Of a stretch of DNA of 64,000 nucleotides, positions 35,811-45,745 are shown piece by piece. A program made the position numbers and the translations under genes. A model generated the notes under the pieces. The model had not been told where the DNA came from, ran no database searches, and worked only from the letters and a program-made list of their open reading frames with translations. The stretch is taken from the NCBI RefSeq assembly GCF_011382985.1, contig NZ_CP049933.1:2294001-2358000 (forward strand). The letters are read 5' to 3'. Position 1 is the stretch's first letter. Every line of letters starts with the position of its first letter. The stretch comes from Leucobacter coleopterorum (GTDB lineage: Bacteria > Actinomycetota > Actinomycetes > Actinomycetales > Microbacteriaceae).

Positions 35811-36560
35811 TGACAGCGTCTCAGCAGTTCCTCGCACGACAGCCGCGAGTTCGGGCAGTTTCCCTTCAACGACGGCGTCCTCCAAAAACGTGACCGCAAT
35901 TGCGGCAACGGGCCAGCCTCGATGGTCAAGCACAGGCACCCCCACCGAGGCAAACCCCTCAGAAACCGAGCCACGCTCAAGCGAATACCCTCGGGTCTGC
36001 GTTTCGTCGAGCACTGAACGCAACCGCGAGTAACGGTCAATAGTGTCGGAACCAGCCAGGCGATGCACAAACGCCGAACGATCCGGGTACAGCGCTCGCG
36101 CTTGAGCCTTGGGCAGCGCCGCAAGGATCGCCCTTCCGCTTGCGGTCACCTGCATGGGCAGGCGCACATCCACATCTGTCACAAGGCTGGGCGAGCCTGG
36201 AGCCCGCTCCTCAAGCACGTAGAGCACATCGCGACCGTGCGGCACAGCGAGGTGCCCGCTGTATCCAACACGATCCACTAATTGTGCCAGCAGTGGCCGC
36301 CCCAAACGCGCGAGCGGTTCCTGCCTCGCGTAGGCCGAGCTCAGTTCAACGGCAGCGATCCCGAGCCCGTACCGCTTTTCTTCGATCAGATGCATCACGT
36401 AGCCGTGCTCTTGGAGCGTTGCCAGCAGGTGGTAGACCGTGGATCTGGGCAGCTCAAGCTGAGTAGCGATAATCGATGCGGGCAGCGGACCGCGCGAGCG
36501 CGCGAGCAGGCTCAGTATCCGCAGCGTCTGATCCGCAGCGGGCACCTTCACGTCACTCAT
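35775..36560 (-). CDS. IclR-family regulator, probable hut regulator
   Basis: A 261-residue regulator: an N-terminal winged helix (about 8-70, with L-P-R-S-T-V-Y-H-L-L-A-T-L) and a C-terminal effector domain (about 85-250, with A-S-G-R-A-I-L-A and G-F-A-S-V-G-V-P-V-L-D). It lies 16 bases downstream of hutH on the same strand and so is probably co-transcribed, which suggests that it controls the hut genes. A GTCTGG-GATA-CCAGAC dyad between hutH and hutG is a candidate site. The effector may be urocanate, as for other Hut regulators, but this is inference. Confidence 0.88.
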   Translation of the reverse strand: MSDVKVPAADQTLRILSLLARSRGPLPASIIATQLELPRSTVYHLLATLQEHGYVMHLIEEKRYGLGIAAVELSSAYARQEPLARLGRPLLAQLVDRVGYSGHLAVPHGRDVLYVLEERAPGSPSLVTDVDVRLPMQVTASGRAILAALPKAQARALYPDRSAFVHRLAGSDTIDRYSRLRSVLDETQTRGYSLERGSVSEGFASVGVPVLDHRGWPVAAIAVTFLEDAVVEGKLPELAAVVRGTAETLSSRIHGRVSAVV

Positions 36561-36576
36561 GCTCGCAGCCTACCGG

Positions 36577-38162
36577 CTAGGCCAGCGCGGCTCCAACGGC
36601 ACGCTCGACCGCCTCACACACGGCACCGCTCGCCACAAAGTCGTGCGCGGCAGCGATGGTCGGCGACAGGAAGGCGTCAGTGTCGGGTGCCGAAATTTCT
36701 GTGCGGAAGAGGGCGTGCAATGCGGCAGTTGCCTGGCCGGGCTCACCAACTTCGGCGTCAGCGGCACGGAAATCGAGTGCGCGCGTCGACGCGAGCAGCT
36801 CGATCCCGAGCACCCGCGACAACCCATCAAGCGCACGACGCAGCTTACGTGCGGCGTGCCAGCCCATCGAGACGTGATCCTCTTGCATCGCAGACGATGG
36901 GATCGAGTCGACCGAGGCGGGGGCCGCGAGCCGCTTCAACTCGGACACGATACCTGCGGCGGTGTACTGCGCGATCATGAGGCCGGAGTCGAGTCCAGCG
37001 TCGGCCGCTAGGAAGGGCGGCAGGCCGTGATTGCGCGAGACATCGAGGAAGCGGTCGGTGCGGCGCTCGGAGATGCTCGCGAGATCTGCGACGGCAATCG
37101 CGAGGAAGTCAAGCACGTACGCGACTGGCGCGCCGTGGAAGTTGCCATTCGACTCAACACGGCCGTCGGGCAGCACTACCGGGTTATCGATGGCCGACAC
37201 GAGCTCGATCGAGGCGACGCGCGCCGCGTGATCCACGGTGTCGCGCGCGGCGCCGTGCACTTGCGGGGCACAGCGCAGCGAGTAGGCGTCTTGCACACGA
37301 GTAAACTCCCCCTCGCGCGGTCGCTGGATCAGTGTGGATCCCTCGAGCACCCTCAGCATATTGGCGGCGGCGGCGGCCTGACCGGGGTGCGGACGCAGAG
37401 CTTGCAGCTCGGGCGCAAACACGGCGTCCGTTCCGGTCAGCCCCTCGACGCTTGCGGCGGCAGCAATGTCGGCTACCTTAAGCAGATCAGTCAGGTCGCG
37501 CAGCGCGAGGCAGAGCATGCCGAGCATGCCGTCGGTGCCGTTGATCAGGGCGAGCCCCTCCTTTTCGGCGAGTACCACGGGCGTGATATCGGCAGCGGCA
37601 AGCGCGTCGGCGGCGGCGATGGGCGCGACGTGCGGATCCTCACTCACCCGAACCTCTCCCTCACCCAGCAGTGTGAGCGCACAGTGCGCGAGCGGGCTAA
37701 GGTCACCGGAGCAGCCGAGCGAGCCATACTCGTGCACGACCGGGGTGATTCCTGCGTTCAGGATCGCGGCGTAGGTCTCAGCAACGACCGGTCGCACGCC
37801 GGTGCGGCCACTCGCGAGGGTATTGAGGCGTAGCAGCATGAGCGCTCGTACCACTTCGCGCTCAACCTCGGGTCCGGTTCCCGCGGCGTGCGAGCGGATC
37901 AGACTGCGCTGCAACTGCTGTCGTTTCTCGACGGGAATCTGCACTTTAGCGAGGGCACCGAACCCTGTGGACACCCCGTAGTGGGCTTGGTGTCGTTGGC
38001 GAGATCAGCAATGACCTGCTGGCTCGCCGCGATGCGGTCGAGCGCACCTGCACCGAGCACTACAGGGGCATTCTCCCGCGCAACTGAGACAACGGCGTCA
38101 ACGGTGAGCGGGGCCTCGCCGAGAGTGACGGGTGAGGGCGCGGTCTGTGAGTGATGGTTCAT
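36577..38162 (-). CDS. hutH: Histidine ammonia-lyase (one homopolymer frameshift)
   Basis: First step of histidine breakdown: histidine to urocanate and ammonia. The frame breaks at GGG 37983-37985 (plus strand). One more base restores T-K-P-H-Y-G-V-S-T-G-F-G, the family N-terminal signature, and gives 528 residues. The self-cyclising prosthetic-group motif reads G-S-L-G-C-S-G-D-L (about residues 145-153), so the triad is Cys-Ser-Gly instead of Ala-Ser-Gly; this variant is known in some actinobacterial lyases. Q-D-A-Y-S-L-R-C-A-P-Q and G-N-F-H-G-A-P are also present. It is divergent from hutG. Confidence 0.94.
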
Positions 38163-38216
38163 ACATCGATCTCAGCGCACCGAGACCGAACTCGGCAGAG
38201 GCTATAGACTCGATCA

Positions 38217-38232
38217 GTCTGGGATACCAGAC
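38217..38232. promoter_or_regulatory. GTCTGG-GATA-CCAGAC dyad in the hutH-hutG gap
   Basis: Perfect 6-base arms around 4 bases, centred in the 164-base gap between divergent hutH and hutG. It is a good candidate operator for the adjacent IclR protein controlling both genes. A single half (CCCAGAC) occurs ahead of hutU near 24567. Not tested. Confidence 0.5.
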
Positions 38233-38326
38233 GAGCATCAGAGGAGAAACTATCACGTCCGGGATCACAGACGGGGCCGCGAGCCTTGCGACCCCGCGGA
38301 CACGCACAGTTGCTAGCGTCGCAGAT

Positions 38327-39321
38327 ATGAGCACCGATGCCCCAGCTTCCGCGTCCAGCACCACGCCAACCGCGCTCTCACACGACCCCGAGTGGCCGCG
38401 CACCGGAGGCTGGGAATCACCGACGCCCTCCGAGCAGATTGACCTGGCTCTCGTTGGCATCCCGACCTCACGCACGTCGCTTTCCCCCAGCAACGCCCAC
38501 GAGACCCCGCGGCCATTCGCGAGGCACTGCGCCGCTACTCAAGTCATATCGTTGCGACGGGCACGCTCGAAACGCGAGGCCGAGAGATTGACCTTGTGCT
38601 CGACGAGGCCCTGCACATCGTTGACGCCGGAGACGTTGAAAATCCCGACTCCGAGGCGGGCGAGATCACCGCGGCCGAGAGAATCGCCGAACTCTCGAGC
38701 CGTTCCGAACTCGTTGTAGCCCTCGGCGGCGACAACGCACTCACGGTGCCCGCTGCTCTCGGAGTCGCGGGTTTCGGCACCGAAAACGACCGTCTCAGCA
38801 CCGCCGGTCTCATCACACTCGACGCGCACCACGACCTGCGCAATGGCCGCAGCAACGGCTCGCCAGTGCGCAGACTTGTTGAGGCCGGGCTCGATCCTCG
38901 CCGCATTGTGCAGATCGGGATCGCGGACTTCGCGAACTCCCGAGCCTATCGGCAGCGCGCCCGCGACTGGGGCATCACCGTCATTCACCGCGACGAACTC
39001 CACGAGCGCCCGCTTCGCGAAATAGTAACCGAGGCGCTTAACGTCGCGGGGTCCGCTGGTGGCCCGATCCACGTTGACCTCGATGTTGACGTGTGTGACC
39101 GCTCGGTTGCCCCCGGCTGTCCGGCTTCAATTCCTGGCGGGATCCAAGCGCACGAACTGCGCACGGTCACCCGCTTGCTCGCACAAGACCCCCGTGTGCG
39201 TGGCATCGACCTCGCTGAGGTCGACACGACCGCCGACACCCCTGATGGTCGTACCGTGCGCCTCGCCGCGCTCTGTGTTCTGGAGGCCGCGGCTGGCCTC
39301 GCCCAGCGACTCGGGCGCTAG
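38327..39321 (+). CDS. hutG: Formimidoylglutamase, ureohydrolase family (one homopolymer frameshift)
   Basis: Last hut step: formiminoglutamate to glutamate and formamide, using a binuclear Mn site. The frame breaks at CCCC 38505-38508. One added C restores [14 protein letters not shown] and a 331-residue protein. Metal motifs are D-A-H-H-D-L-R (about 165) and D-L-D-V-D-V-C-D (about 250). The first motif reads G-G-D-N (about 135), where arginases have G-G-D-H, so one usual His ligand is Asn. Role is set by the hut context; agmatinase-like activity is an alternative. Confidence 0.89.
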
Positions 39322-39368
39322 AACACCCTTCTTTCTCACGTTCCTTAGGCACATAGAAAGGTGCTGCA

Positions 39369-40867
39369 GTGACCACCACCAACACCGGTCGCAACGACGC
39401 GATCGTTTCCCCCCACACCGATTCACACGAGTCCCAGATAGCCCAGAGGCTTCACAAGACGGCGGCTTGAAGCGAGGCCTCTCGTCACGCCATATCCGCT
39501 TCATGGCACTCGGCTCGGCCATCGGCACGGGCCTCTTCATGGGGTCCTCGGGCGCAATCCAGACCGCGGGGCCCGCTGTTCTACTCGCCTACATCATCGG
39601 CGGCGCTGCCGTGTTTATGGTGATGCGCGCGCTCGGTGAAATGATTGTGCGTCACCCGGTCTCCGGCTCATTCGGCCAGTATGCATCCCGCTACATCCAC
39701 CCCTTCGCGGGCTTCCTCGTCGGCTGGACGTTTGCGTTCGAGATGTTCCTTGTTGCGGTCTTCGACGCGACCGCAATTGGCGTCTACATGGGGTTCTGGT
39801 TTCCGCAGGTTTCGCAGTGGGTGTGGGTACTCGCGGTGGTGTTTTTCATCGCGGCCATCAACATGGTTGGCGTGAAGGTGTTCGGCGAGCTCGAGTTCTG
39901 GTTTGCCCTCATCAAAATTGTCGCCATCATTGCACTCATTGCAGCGGGTGTGGCGGTTATCCTCTTTGGCTTCGGCATCGCTGGCCACGACCAGATGGGA
40001 CCGCAGAATCTTGTGGATCACGGTGGCTTCCTGCCCAACGGCATCTGGGGTCTGCTCGCGTCCTTCACCATCGTCATGTTTGCCTTCGGCGGCATTGAGA
40101 TTATTGGTGTCACGGCCGGCGAGGCACAGAATCCCAAGCAGGTTATCCCGAAGGCGATCAACTCGGTGCCGATCCGCATCCTGCTTTTTTACGTGCTCAC
40201 GCTCGGTGTCATCATGATGATTCAGCCGTGGACCGACATCACGGGCGCGACGAGCCCCTTCGTTTCGATCTTCGAGTCCCTCGGGTTCCAGGCCGCCGCC
40301 GCGGTCTTTAACGTGATCCTCATCACGGCAGCGCTCTCGGCGATGAACGCCGATATCTTTGGTGCCGGCCGCATGATCCACGGCCTGGCCGAGCAGGGTC
40401 AGGCTCCGAAGTCGTTCCTCAAGACAACGAGCAATGGCGTTCCGATTATGACGGTCATCAGCATGATCATCGCGCTGCTGATCGGGGTTGTTCTCAATTT
40501 CTTCTACCCCGACCAGGTGCTCTTTTTGCTGGGCGCACTTGCGACGTTTGCGACCGTCATGGTGTGGCTCGTGATCCTCATCGCCCACATTCGCATGAAG
40601 CGCGAGATCGCTCGCGAGCAGCGTCTGCCGAGCGAGTTCCCGGTGCCGCTGTGGCCAGCGGCCTCGTACCTGACCGTCGGGTTCATTCTCTTTGTGATCG
40701 TGATGGTTGGCATTGTGCCCGACTCGCGACCCGCCCTGTGGGTGGGACTCATTTGGGTCGGGATCCTGACCCTATGCTACTTCGGCTTTATTCGAGGCCA
40801 GGGCCGCAAGCCACACTACCTCGTTGACCAGACCGAGCCGATCACGGTGCTTCCGCCGAAGCGCTGA
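39369..40867 (+). CDS. APC-family amino acid permease, probable histidine uptake (one homopolymer frameshift)
   Basis: A roughly 499-residue transporter of the amino acid-polyamine-organocation group (AAT subfamily: [14 protein letters not shown], then [12 protein letters not shown], and [13 protein letters not shown]). About 12 helices. GTG 39369 is followed by a frame break in the run of six C at 39409-39414; a seventh C joins the short N terminus to the main frame. Its position 47 bases after hutG on the same strand suggests histidine or urocanate import. Related to ProY/HutT-type carriers. Confidence 0.88.
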
Positions 40868-40879
40868 AGCACTCCCCAT

Positions 40880-40959
40880 CCCCGTCCCCGCAGCTGTACC
40901 AGATTGTTCCTAAAGTCGCGAATAAGAACAATCTGCGTACAGCTGCGGCGGGGACAGGG
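40880..40959. terminator. Long inverted repeat between convergent permease genes
   Basis: Arms of about 30 bases, CCCCGCAGCTGTACCAGATT and its complement near 40926-40955, with small mismatches, around a 16-base loop. It lies between two convergent permease genes and probably blocks transcription both ways. No T tract is present. Confidence 0.65.
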
Positions 40960-40991
40960 TGAGGGGCAGCGGGCAGTCGCGGATTGGAAAA

Positions 40992-42375
40992 TCACACCGA
41001 TACTGGCACGGCAGCGCGCCGACGCTTTTGTAACACGAGGTACGCGATCCACGTGAGCACCAAACAGGGCAGACCAAAGATGAGCGTTGCCCGAAACTGC
41101 TCGGTAAAGAGTGTCGACACCATGATTGCGATCATGAGTAGTGCGCCGAGCACGGCCCCAATGCGGGAGCCCCGAATCTGATACCCGAGGTTCTCGCCAT
41201 CGGCCGAGATCTTGCGACGGAACCAGATGTGGGTCACAAAGATCATAAACCAGGTGAAGAGCGCGCCAAACATCGAGATCGCGAGCATCATGGCGAAGGC
41301 ATCGCCCGGAATCAGCAGGTACACGATAGTCGCCACAGCGATGCCCGCGCTCGACAGCATCAAAGCGTTCAGCGGGGCACCGTTTGCACGCACCTTACCG
41401 AAGACTTTCGGGGCCTCCCCGCGCGCGACAGCGAGAACATCATGCGCGTCGAGATGTAGAGCTGGCTGTTCATCGCCGACAGGGCCGCAACAATCACCAC
41501 AAAGTTCAGGATCGAGTCAGCGTACGGGATCCCGATCACCTGCATCACGGTCACAAACGGACTACCGCCCGCGAGAATCTCGGAGATCGGTGCGATCGAG
41601 ACGATGAGCGTCAACGTCAAGAAGTAGAACACGAGCAGCCTGAACATTGTCGCCCTGAATGCCTTCTTCACGGCCTTCTCGGGTTCTTTCGCCTCGCCCG
41701 CCGCGATCGCGATCATCTCGATGCTGAGGTAACTAAAGATCGAGACGATCACGGCGAACCACATGCCGGAGAGTCCGTTTGGCATGAAGCCCCCTCGGCG
41801 GTCCAGTTTTTCACCCCGTAATCTTGGTTGCCCGAGAAGAACACCAGCCAGGCTGCCACCACCACAAAGGCGAGGATCGCAAACACCTTCGTCGCCGAAA
41901 ACCAGTACTCAAGAGTGCCAAAGTTCTTCACGTTCATCGCGTTCACGCCGATGAGCGCACCAGCAAATAGCAGCACCCAGACGAGGGGCGGCACACCGGG
42001 AAACCAGAACTGCATGTACTCGCCGATGGCGGTCACCTCGGTGCCGACGGCGAGCACAATGCAGATCCAGTACATGTAGCGCGTCAAGAAGCCGTAGAGC
42101 GGCCCCAGATAATGTTCGGCGTATGCACCGAACGACCCCGAGGTGGGGTGCCGCACGGTCATTTCGGCGAGTGCCGCCATAAGCATCAGCGCGATAGCTC
42201 CTCCGATGAGGTAGCTGATGATGACGCTCGGGCCCGCGAACCCAATCGCAAACTTGCTGCCGAGGAACAAGCCTGTGCCGATCGCACCTCCCAGGGCGAT
42301 CATGCCGAGCTGCCCGGCGGTCAGAGTCTTCTTCAGACCAATTTCTCGGGTCTGAATGTCTGAAAATTCAGCCAT
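40992..42375 (-). CDS. APC-family permease of the kyn operon (two homopolymer frameshifts)
   Basis: A roughly 461-residue amino-acid carrier of the AAT/GABA permease group, with M-I-A-L-G-G-A-I-G-T-G-L-F-L-G-S at the start and R-H-P-T-S-G-S-F-G-A-Y-A. Frame breaks at CCCCC 41790-41794 (restoring T-A-E-G-G-F-M-P-N-G) and CCCC 41417-41420 (restoring S-R-A-G-E-A-P-K-V-F). With both repaired it has about 12 helices and normal length. It is 57 bases downstream of kynU on the same strand, so the cargo is probably kynurenine, tryptophan or a product such as anthranilate. The cargo is inferred from context only. Confidence 0.88.
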
Positions 42376-42432
42376 GTCAGAGTCCTCTCTGTATGCGTCT
42401 TTGCAATTGGGTTTGTGGAAACGAAAGTGGGC

Positions 42433-43704
42433 CTAGGTGACCGCACCGCGCAGCTGAAACTCGGGGTTGTTCCACGGTTCTTCGGCGAGCACCTCACGCA
42501 GGGTTTCGACCGCATCCCACACGTCTGCGTAGCCGAGATAGAGCGGGGTGATCCCAAAACGCAACACCTCGGGTTCGCGGTAGTCACCAATCACACCGCG
42601 CTCGATCAGTGCCTGCATTACGGCGTAACCCTCGGGGTGCTGAAAACTCACGTGGCTGCCGCGCTCCGCGTGATCGCGAGGTGTGATGAGGGTGAGTGAG
42701 CTGTTCGGAATCCGTTCTTCAACCAGCTGAATGAACAACGAGGTGAGCTCAAGCGACTTTGCGCGCAACGCCGCCTCGTCAACGCTGAGAGCGATATCGA
42801 TGCCGACCTCCATCGTGGCAAGTGAGATGATCGGCTGCGTGCCGGTCAGAAACTTGCGACCTGTCGCCGCGGGAGCGAAACTCTCAGCCATGTCGAACGG
42901 CTTGGCGTGACCCCACCAGCCCGAAAGCGGCTGGCGTGCCCGAGCGAGGTGACGATCAGCCACCCACACAAACGCGGGTGAGCCGGGACCGCCGTTCAGG
43001 TACTTGTAGGTGCAGCCAACAGCGAAGTCTGCACGCGCCTCGTCAAGCGCGACCGGCACGGCACCGGCCGAGTGGCAGAGATCCCAGATCACGAGCGCGC
43101 CCGCAGCGTGCACCTGCGCGGTCACCGTTGTCAGATCCCAGATGCGGCCTGTGCGGTAGTTGGCATGTGTCAGCAGCACCACGGCCACATCATCACCGAG
43201 CGCCGCTTCAAGCGTGAGGTGCTCATCGATCAAACGCAGTTCATAGCCACCGTCGAGCAACTCAATCATGCCCTCGACGACATAGAGGTCGCTCGGAAAA
43301 TTCTCGCGCTCAGAGATGATGACACGACGCTCGGGATGATCTTCACGCTGCATGTCAAGTGCGGCACCCAACGTCTTAAACACATTGATGGAGGTGGTGT
43401 CGGTCGCGACGCACTCCCCCGCGGTGCCACCGATGAGGCGGGCAAGTTTGCCGCCGATCCTTACCGGCAAATCGAACCAGTGGTGGGTGTTCCAACTACG
43501 CACGAGGCCTTCGCCCCACTCCTCTGCGATCACCTGCGCCGCACGAGCAGGCGCTTCCTTGGGCAGCACTCCCAGGGAGTTACCGTCGAGATAGATCACG
43601 CCCTCGGGGAGGCTGAAGCGGTCACGGTACTCAGCCAGCGGATCGTTGCGGTCGGCTGCCACGCAGTCTTCGCGATTCTGAAAGCGGGTGAGGGTCTGGG
43701 TCAT
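42433..43704 (-). CDS. kynU: Kynureninase
   Basis: A 423-residue PLP enzyme that cleaves kynurenine to anthranilate and alanine. The frame is intact. Marks are the N-terminal I-Y-L-D-G-N-S-L-G, the phosphate-site region A-T-D-T-T-S-I-N-V-F-K, W-D-L-C-H-S-A-G-A, and the PLP Lys in C-T-Y-K-Y-L-N-G-G-P-G (about residue 233). The late substrate-site pattern R-F-G-I-T-P-L-Y-L is also present. It follows kynB by 44 bases in a kynB-kynU-permease operon. Confidence 0.95.
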   Translation of the reverse strand: MTQTLTRFQNREDCVAADRNDPLAEYRDRFSLPEGVIYLDGNSLGVLPKEAPARAAQVIAEEWGEGLVRSWNTHHWFDLPVRIGGKLARLIGGTAGECVATDTTSINVFKTLGAALDMQREDHPERRVIISERENFPSDLYVVEGMIELLDGGYELRLIDEHLTLEAALGDDVAVVLLTHANYRTGRIWDLTTVTAQVHAAGALVIWDLCHSAGAVPVALDEARADFAVGCTYKYLNGGPGSPAFVWVADRHLARARQPLSGWWGHAKPFDMAESFAPAATGRKFLTGTQPIISLATMEVGIDIALSVDEAALRAKSLELTSLFIQLVEERIPNSSLTLITPRDHAERGSHVSFQHPEGYAVMQALIERGVIGDYREPEVLRFGITPLYLGYADVWDAVETLREVLAEEPWNNPEFQLRGAVT

Positions 43705-43748
43705 GGTGTTTCCTTAGGTGTCGAGTCGAAAAGGGTAAGCGATTGAGG

Positions 43749-44419
43749 TCAGTTGGCGTAGCCGAGCACCGCACGCACGGGGGCCGCGTCTGCTCCATGC
43801 CACGGCACGGGAAGCGCCGCAAGTTGCGCAACGCCCTCGGGGGCTTGCGACAGGTCGAGCCCCTCAAGCATCACGATCCCCGCGTCAACTGCGGCGTGGT
43901 GCGCGAGCAGTGCCTTGCTACGTTCAGGATCAAAGGACGCGAGATCGAGACCCAAGAGCCGGCCGCCCTGCCCGCCGAACCAGTTGATGAGCTCGGGATC
44001 AACGCCTGGAGTTTGAGTATCCCACTGTCTCATGGCGGTGGTGCGGTGTCGCAGCAGCAGTCGTTCGATGGGACCACACTGAAGATCCTGCTCTGAGAGC
44101 TTCACGATCCTCTCCCGCACCCCGGCCGCGGGAGCAAAACCGTGGGCACGGTGGCCCGATCCACCAAACTACTCACGTCAATGACCATGCACTTACCAAG
44201 GCAGGCATCAATCGGGGTACTCTCGATGCTCGGCGCTCCCTCACGTACGTGCGAGGGAGCGTCGATGTGCGCCCCAATATGGGTTGTGGTCGTAACGGTG
44301 CTCACCGAGACAGAGTCTCCGTCCGACAGATTCCACCGAGGGTCGCGCCGAAACCCTTGATCTCCGGGCCAGACAGCGGTGCCTGCCTCAATCTGCGGGC
44401 TGATATCGACGTAACGCAC
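43749..44419 (-). CDS. kynB: Kynurenine formamidase (one homopolymer frameshift)
   Basis: Hydrolyses N-formylkynurenine to kynurenine and formate. It belongs to the cyclase-like metal hydrolase family: Y-V-D-I-S at the start, W-P-G-D, then the Zn motif T-H-I-G-A-H-I-D-A-P-S-H. The frame breaks at GGG 44130-44132 (plus strand). One more base restores L-L-P-A-A-G-V-R-E-R-I and a 223-residue protein. I chose GTG 44419 because AAGGGAAG lies just upstream and homologues begin near this point; the frame is open to 44572. First gene of the kyn operon. Confidence 0.9.
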
Positions 44420-44523
44420 CAAGCTTCCCTTCGCTGCGAACGAGTGTGCAACCTCGATTGTGGCAAAATTATCGATTGTAAAGATGTCTTTTCGGATGAA
44501 ATCTGAACAGAAGCGCAATAAAT

Positions 44524-44541
44524 GAATTTTCATCGAAATTC
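44524..44541. promoter_or_regulatory. GAATTT-TCATCG-AAATTC dyad, probable Lrp-type operator
   Basis: Perfect 6-base arms around 6 bases, in the AT-rich gap between kynB and the divergent Lrp/AsnC gene. Site and symmetry fit control of the kyn operon by that regulator. Confidence 0.55.
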
Positions 44542-44562
44542 TCACCCAGAAACGAGCACGCC

Positions 44563-45035
44563 TTGGAAACACTTCAGCTGTCAGATGTCGACCGCCGCAT
44601 CGTCGCGGCGCTCGCGCAGTTCGGCCGCATTCCCTACAAAGACCTAGCCGTGGAGGTAGGAATCCCTACCTCCACCTGCCACGGTCGAGTGCGGGCGCTC
44701 GAAGAGCGCGGCGTGATCCGCGGGTACCGCGCCGATATCTCTCCCGAAGCCATCGGACAGAGCGTGAGCGCCCTCATTATGCTGCGGGTACATGGTCACC
44801 AACGCGACCAAGTTCCCGCCCTCAGCACACAACTGCAGCGCATTCCCGGTGTACAGCAGGTGTTTCTCATAGGGGCGACAAAGACCTGGTGGTGCACGTC
44901 GCGTGTGAGAGCGTGCCTGCCCTACGCACGCTCATTGCCGAACATTTCGGGTCCAATTCAGCGCTCGCCCAGACTCAAACGCAGATTGTGTTCGAGCACC
45001 TGCCTGGCCTGACGCCGATCTCAGATCCCTCCTAA
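44563..45035 (+). CDS. Lrp/AsnC-family regulator, KynR-like (one homopolymer frameshift)
   Basis: A small regulator: an N-terminal helix-turn-helix (about 5-60, with [15 protein letters not shown]) and a C-terminal ligand-binding RAM domain. The frame breaks at GGGG 44872-44875. One added G restores [13 protein letters not shown] and a 157-residue protein ending at 45035. It is divergent from kynB-kynU-permease, as KynR is in proteobacteria, where kynurenine is the inducer. The coding sequence holds a perfect 11-base hairpin at 44650-44675. The stop overlaps that of the ung gene on the other strand. Confidence 0.88.
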
Positions 45036-45745
45036 GCTACACGCCAGTCCACGGGAGTCGTTCCCTGCGCTTCGAGCGCGGCATTCGCCCGACTGAACGG
45101 TCGGGATCCAAAGAATCCGCGCGACGCGGAGAGTGGCGAGGGGTGCGGACTCTCGATGCGCGGCACCTCGTTGCCGGTTTCAGGGTGTCGCAGCATCGGC
45201 GCGAGAGATCGTGCGTCGTTGCCCCACAGAATCGCAACGAGTGGGCCACCGCGGGCCACCAGCGAGCGGATCGCCAGCTCGGTAAACGCTTCCCATCCTT
45301 TACCGCGGTGAGATCCCGCGTTGCCAGCACGCACCGTCAGCACCCTGTTGAGCAGCATCACGCCGTGATCCGCCCACGCAGTGAGGTCACCGTGTGTGGC
45401 CGGCGGTATCCCAAGATCGTCGTTCATCTCGCGGTAGATGTTTTGCAGGCTGCGTGGGATCGGACGCACATCTGGCGAGGTTGCGAACGACAGCCCAATC
45501 GCGTGCCCTGGGGTGGGGTAGGGGTCCTGCCCCACGATCAGCACACGCACGTCCGCGAGCGGTCGCTGAAACGCGGCGAGGATCCGATCCCCCGCCGGCA
45601 AAATCTGCTGCCCCGAAGCACGCTCGCTGTTCAGAAACTGACCGAGTGCCGCGAGTTGCTCCCCCATTGGAGCGAGCACCTCTGCCCAATCAGCCGCGAT
45701 AATGCCGTTTTCGGCCATCTCTCTAAGTGTCATTGCCATGGTCAT
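45032..45745 (-). CDS. ung: Uracil-DNA glycosylase, family 1
   Basis: A 237-residue DNA repair enzyme that removes uracil from DNA. The water-activating motif G-Q-D-P-Y-P is near residue 73 and the minor-groove loop H-P-S-P-L-S-A near 196, both intact. R-S-L-Q-N-I-Y-R-E and L-L-N-R-V-L-T-V are family segments. The start overlaps the stop of the SDR gene by 4 bases (ATGA), with in-frame ATGs at 45745, 45739 and 45733; the first fits coupling. Confidence 0.95.
   Translation of the reverse strand: MTMAMTLREMAENGIIAADWAEVLAPMGEQLAALGQFLNSERASGQQILPAGDRILAAFQRPLADVRVLIVGQDPYPTPGHAIGLSFATSPDVRPIPRSLQNIYREMNDDLGIPPATHGDLTAWADHGVMLLNRVLTVRAGNAGSHRGKGWEAFTELAIRSLVARGGPLVAILWGNDARSLAPMLRHPETGNEVPRIESPHPSPLSASRGFFGSRPFSRANAALEAQGTTPVDWRVA

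Noticed and set aside
36577-39321. hutH and hutG as pseudogenes
   Set aside because: Each has only one single-base break in a short homopolymer, and all catalytic parts and total length are otherwise intact.
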